Origin: Planctomycetota bacterium
GTDB lineage: Bacteria; Planctomycetota; Phycisphaerae; WQYP01
Length of the DNA stretch: 5,689 bases
Direction: 5' to 3'
NCBI GenBank assembly: GCA_021816165.1
Contig: JAKAYZ010000197.1
Location: 1 to 5,689 of the forward strand
Shown: positions 5,188-5,689 of the stretch, in pieces
Position numbering within the stretch: position 1 is the stretch's first letter
Layout: every line of letters starts with the position of its first letter
Notes under the pieces: generated by a model
Database searches by the model: none
Told to the model about the DNA's origin: nothing
What the model saw: the letters and a program-made list of their open reading frames with translations, nothing else
Program-made: the position numbers and the translations under genes

Positions 5188-5689
5188 ATGAAAATTAAAT
5201 TGACCATGGCAGTATTACTCGCCGGTGCCGTGATGGCCGCAGCGCCATGCGCGGTGCAGGCGACCCCGGAACTGACGGTTACCATCGGGGCAAACAGTCC
5301 GCAGGTATTCACCTCCGGCGGCGCTTTCAACATTCAGAATGCCAACAGTAACAGCGTTACGGTGAGCGTGTCAGGGGCGTCAAACGTTTACTCTACATCG
5401 GCGGGTGATAACAACATCAACGCCAACTCGACCACGACTCTCGCCAATGCCGCGGGCGGCAGCGTCACCGTCGGCGTAGGTTCCTTCGGACTCAGCTCGG
5501 GAAGCTTCAGCGCACAGAACGTCTCCACCGGCTCCGGCACGCTTTCGGATATCGTCAACAACATCAACGCCGCGGGCGCCGGAGTCACGGCCACCGCGGT
5601 CCAGACGAGTGCAGGCGGGAGCTACTATCTGCAGCTGGCCGCCAATGGTACCGGCACGGGCAGCGACATCGTCATGGACCCGGCGCTGC
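5188..5689 (+). CDS. secreted Ala/Ser/Asn/Gly-rich protein with a flagellin/FliD IN-like motif (partial, runs off right edge)
   Basis: The first 167 codons are visible, with no stop before the edge. ATG 5188 is preceded by GGAG (5178-5181) with 6 nt spacing. Residues 1-25 form a typical Sec signal peptide: K2/K4 positive end, hydrophobic 'MAVLLAGAVMAAAP', cleavage expected after AVQA (A25). The residue before C21 is proline, so it is not a normal lipobox. The mature part is rich in Asn, Ser, Thr, Gly and Ala with alternating beta-type segments, and has no cysteine. Residues about 118-161 ('TLSDIVNNINAAGAGVTATAVQ', a tyrosine pair, 'LQLAANGTGTGSDI') closely resemble the flagellin 'IN' motif of FliD and flagellins ('tL..l...INaa.aGVtA.......L.Ltsn.tG....i'). 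FliD normally leaves through the flagellar export apparatus without a signal peptide, so this is more likely a surface or extracellular protein that uses a FliD-like fold. The function is unknown; a surface adhesin or filament-like protein is possible. Confidence 0.75.
   Translation, partial: MKIKLTMAVLLAGAVMAAAPCAVQATPELTVTIGANSPQVFTSGGAFNIQNANSNSVTVSVSGASNVYSTSAGDNNINANSTTTLANAAGGSVTVGVGSFGLSSGSFSAQNVSTGSGTLSDIVNNINAAGAGVTATAVQTSAGGSYYLQLAANGTGTGSDIVMDPAL

Noticed and set aside
5188..5262. Lipoprotein signal with cysteine 21 as the lipid-bearing residue
   Set aside because: The residue before the cysteine is proline and there is no L-A/S-G/A-C box. A signal peptidase I site after AVQA fits better.

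Overview
The window looks chromosomal, from a GC-rich, menaquinone-using bacterium. A menaquinone gene of the futalosine route (mqnE), a long-chain polyprenyl diphosphate synthase, and a secreted Ala/Ser/Asn/Gly-rich protein would fit the Planctomycetota (for example Phycisphaerae-like lineages) or another deep-branching Gram-negative group. This placement is an inference and is weak. No rRNA, tRNA, CRISPR array or insertion sequence was recognised.

Layout. (1) Positions 1-1769, minus strand: four phage-morphogenesis-like genes in one direction. In transcription order they are a gp6-like head-tail connector, a head-closure/head-tail joining protein, a tail-terminator-like protein, and the first 30 codons of a further gene that runs off the left edge. 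Head genes expected upstream of a connector (terminase, portal, protease, capsid) are absent; the divergent housekeeping genes begin there instead. (2) Positions 1770-2042: a divergent intergenic region with a good sigma70-type promoter facing right, several dyads around it and a short leader that can fold next to the ribosome binding site. (3) Positions 2043-4277, plus strand: a two-gene operon of polyprenyl diphosphate synthase and aminodeoxyfutalosine synthase (mqnE), 33 nt apart, each with a strong Shine-Dalgarno. One makes the isoprenoid tail and the other a step of the naphthoquinone head, so together they serve menaquinone synthesis. (4) Positions 4278-5187: about 910 bases without a convincing gene. 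It holds GC-rich hairpins after mqnE, a T tract, two adjacent AT-rich hairpins with interchangeable arms, a strong promoter (TTGACC-16-TATACT), and then about 490 nt of sequence dense in potential stems. (5) Position 5188 to the right edge, plus strand: the 5' part of a secreted protein with a Sec signal peptide and a segment resembling the flagellin/FliD 'IN' motif.

The most interesting parts are the long, hairpin-rich leader (or separate small RNA) before the secreted protein, the unusual pairing of a Sec signal peptide with a FliD-like module, and the connector-first phage gene block lying directly against menaquinone genes.
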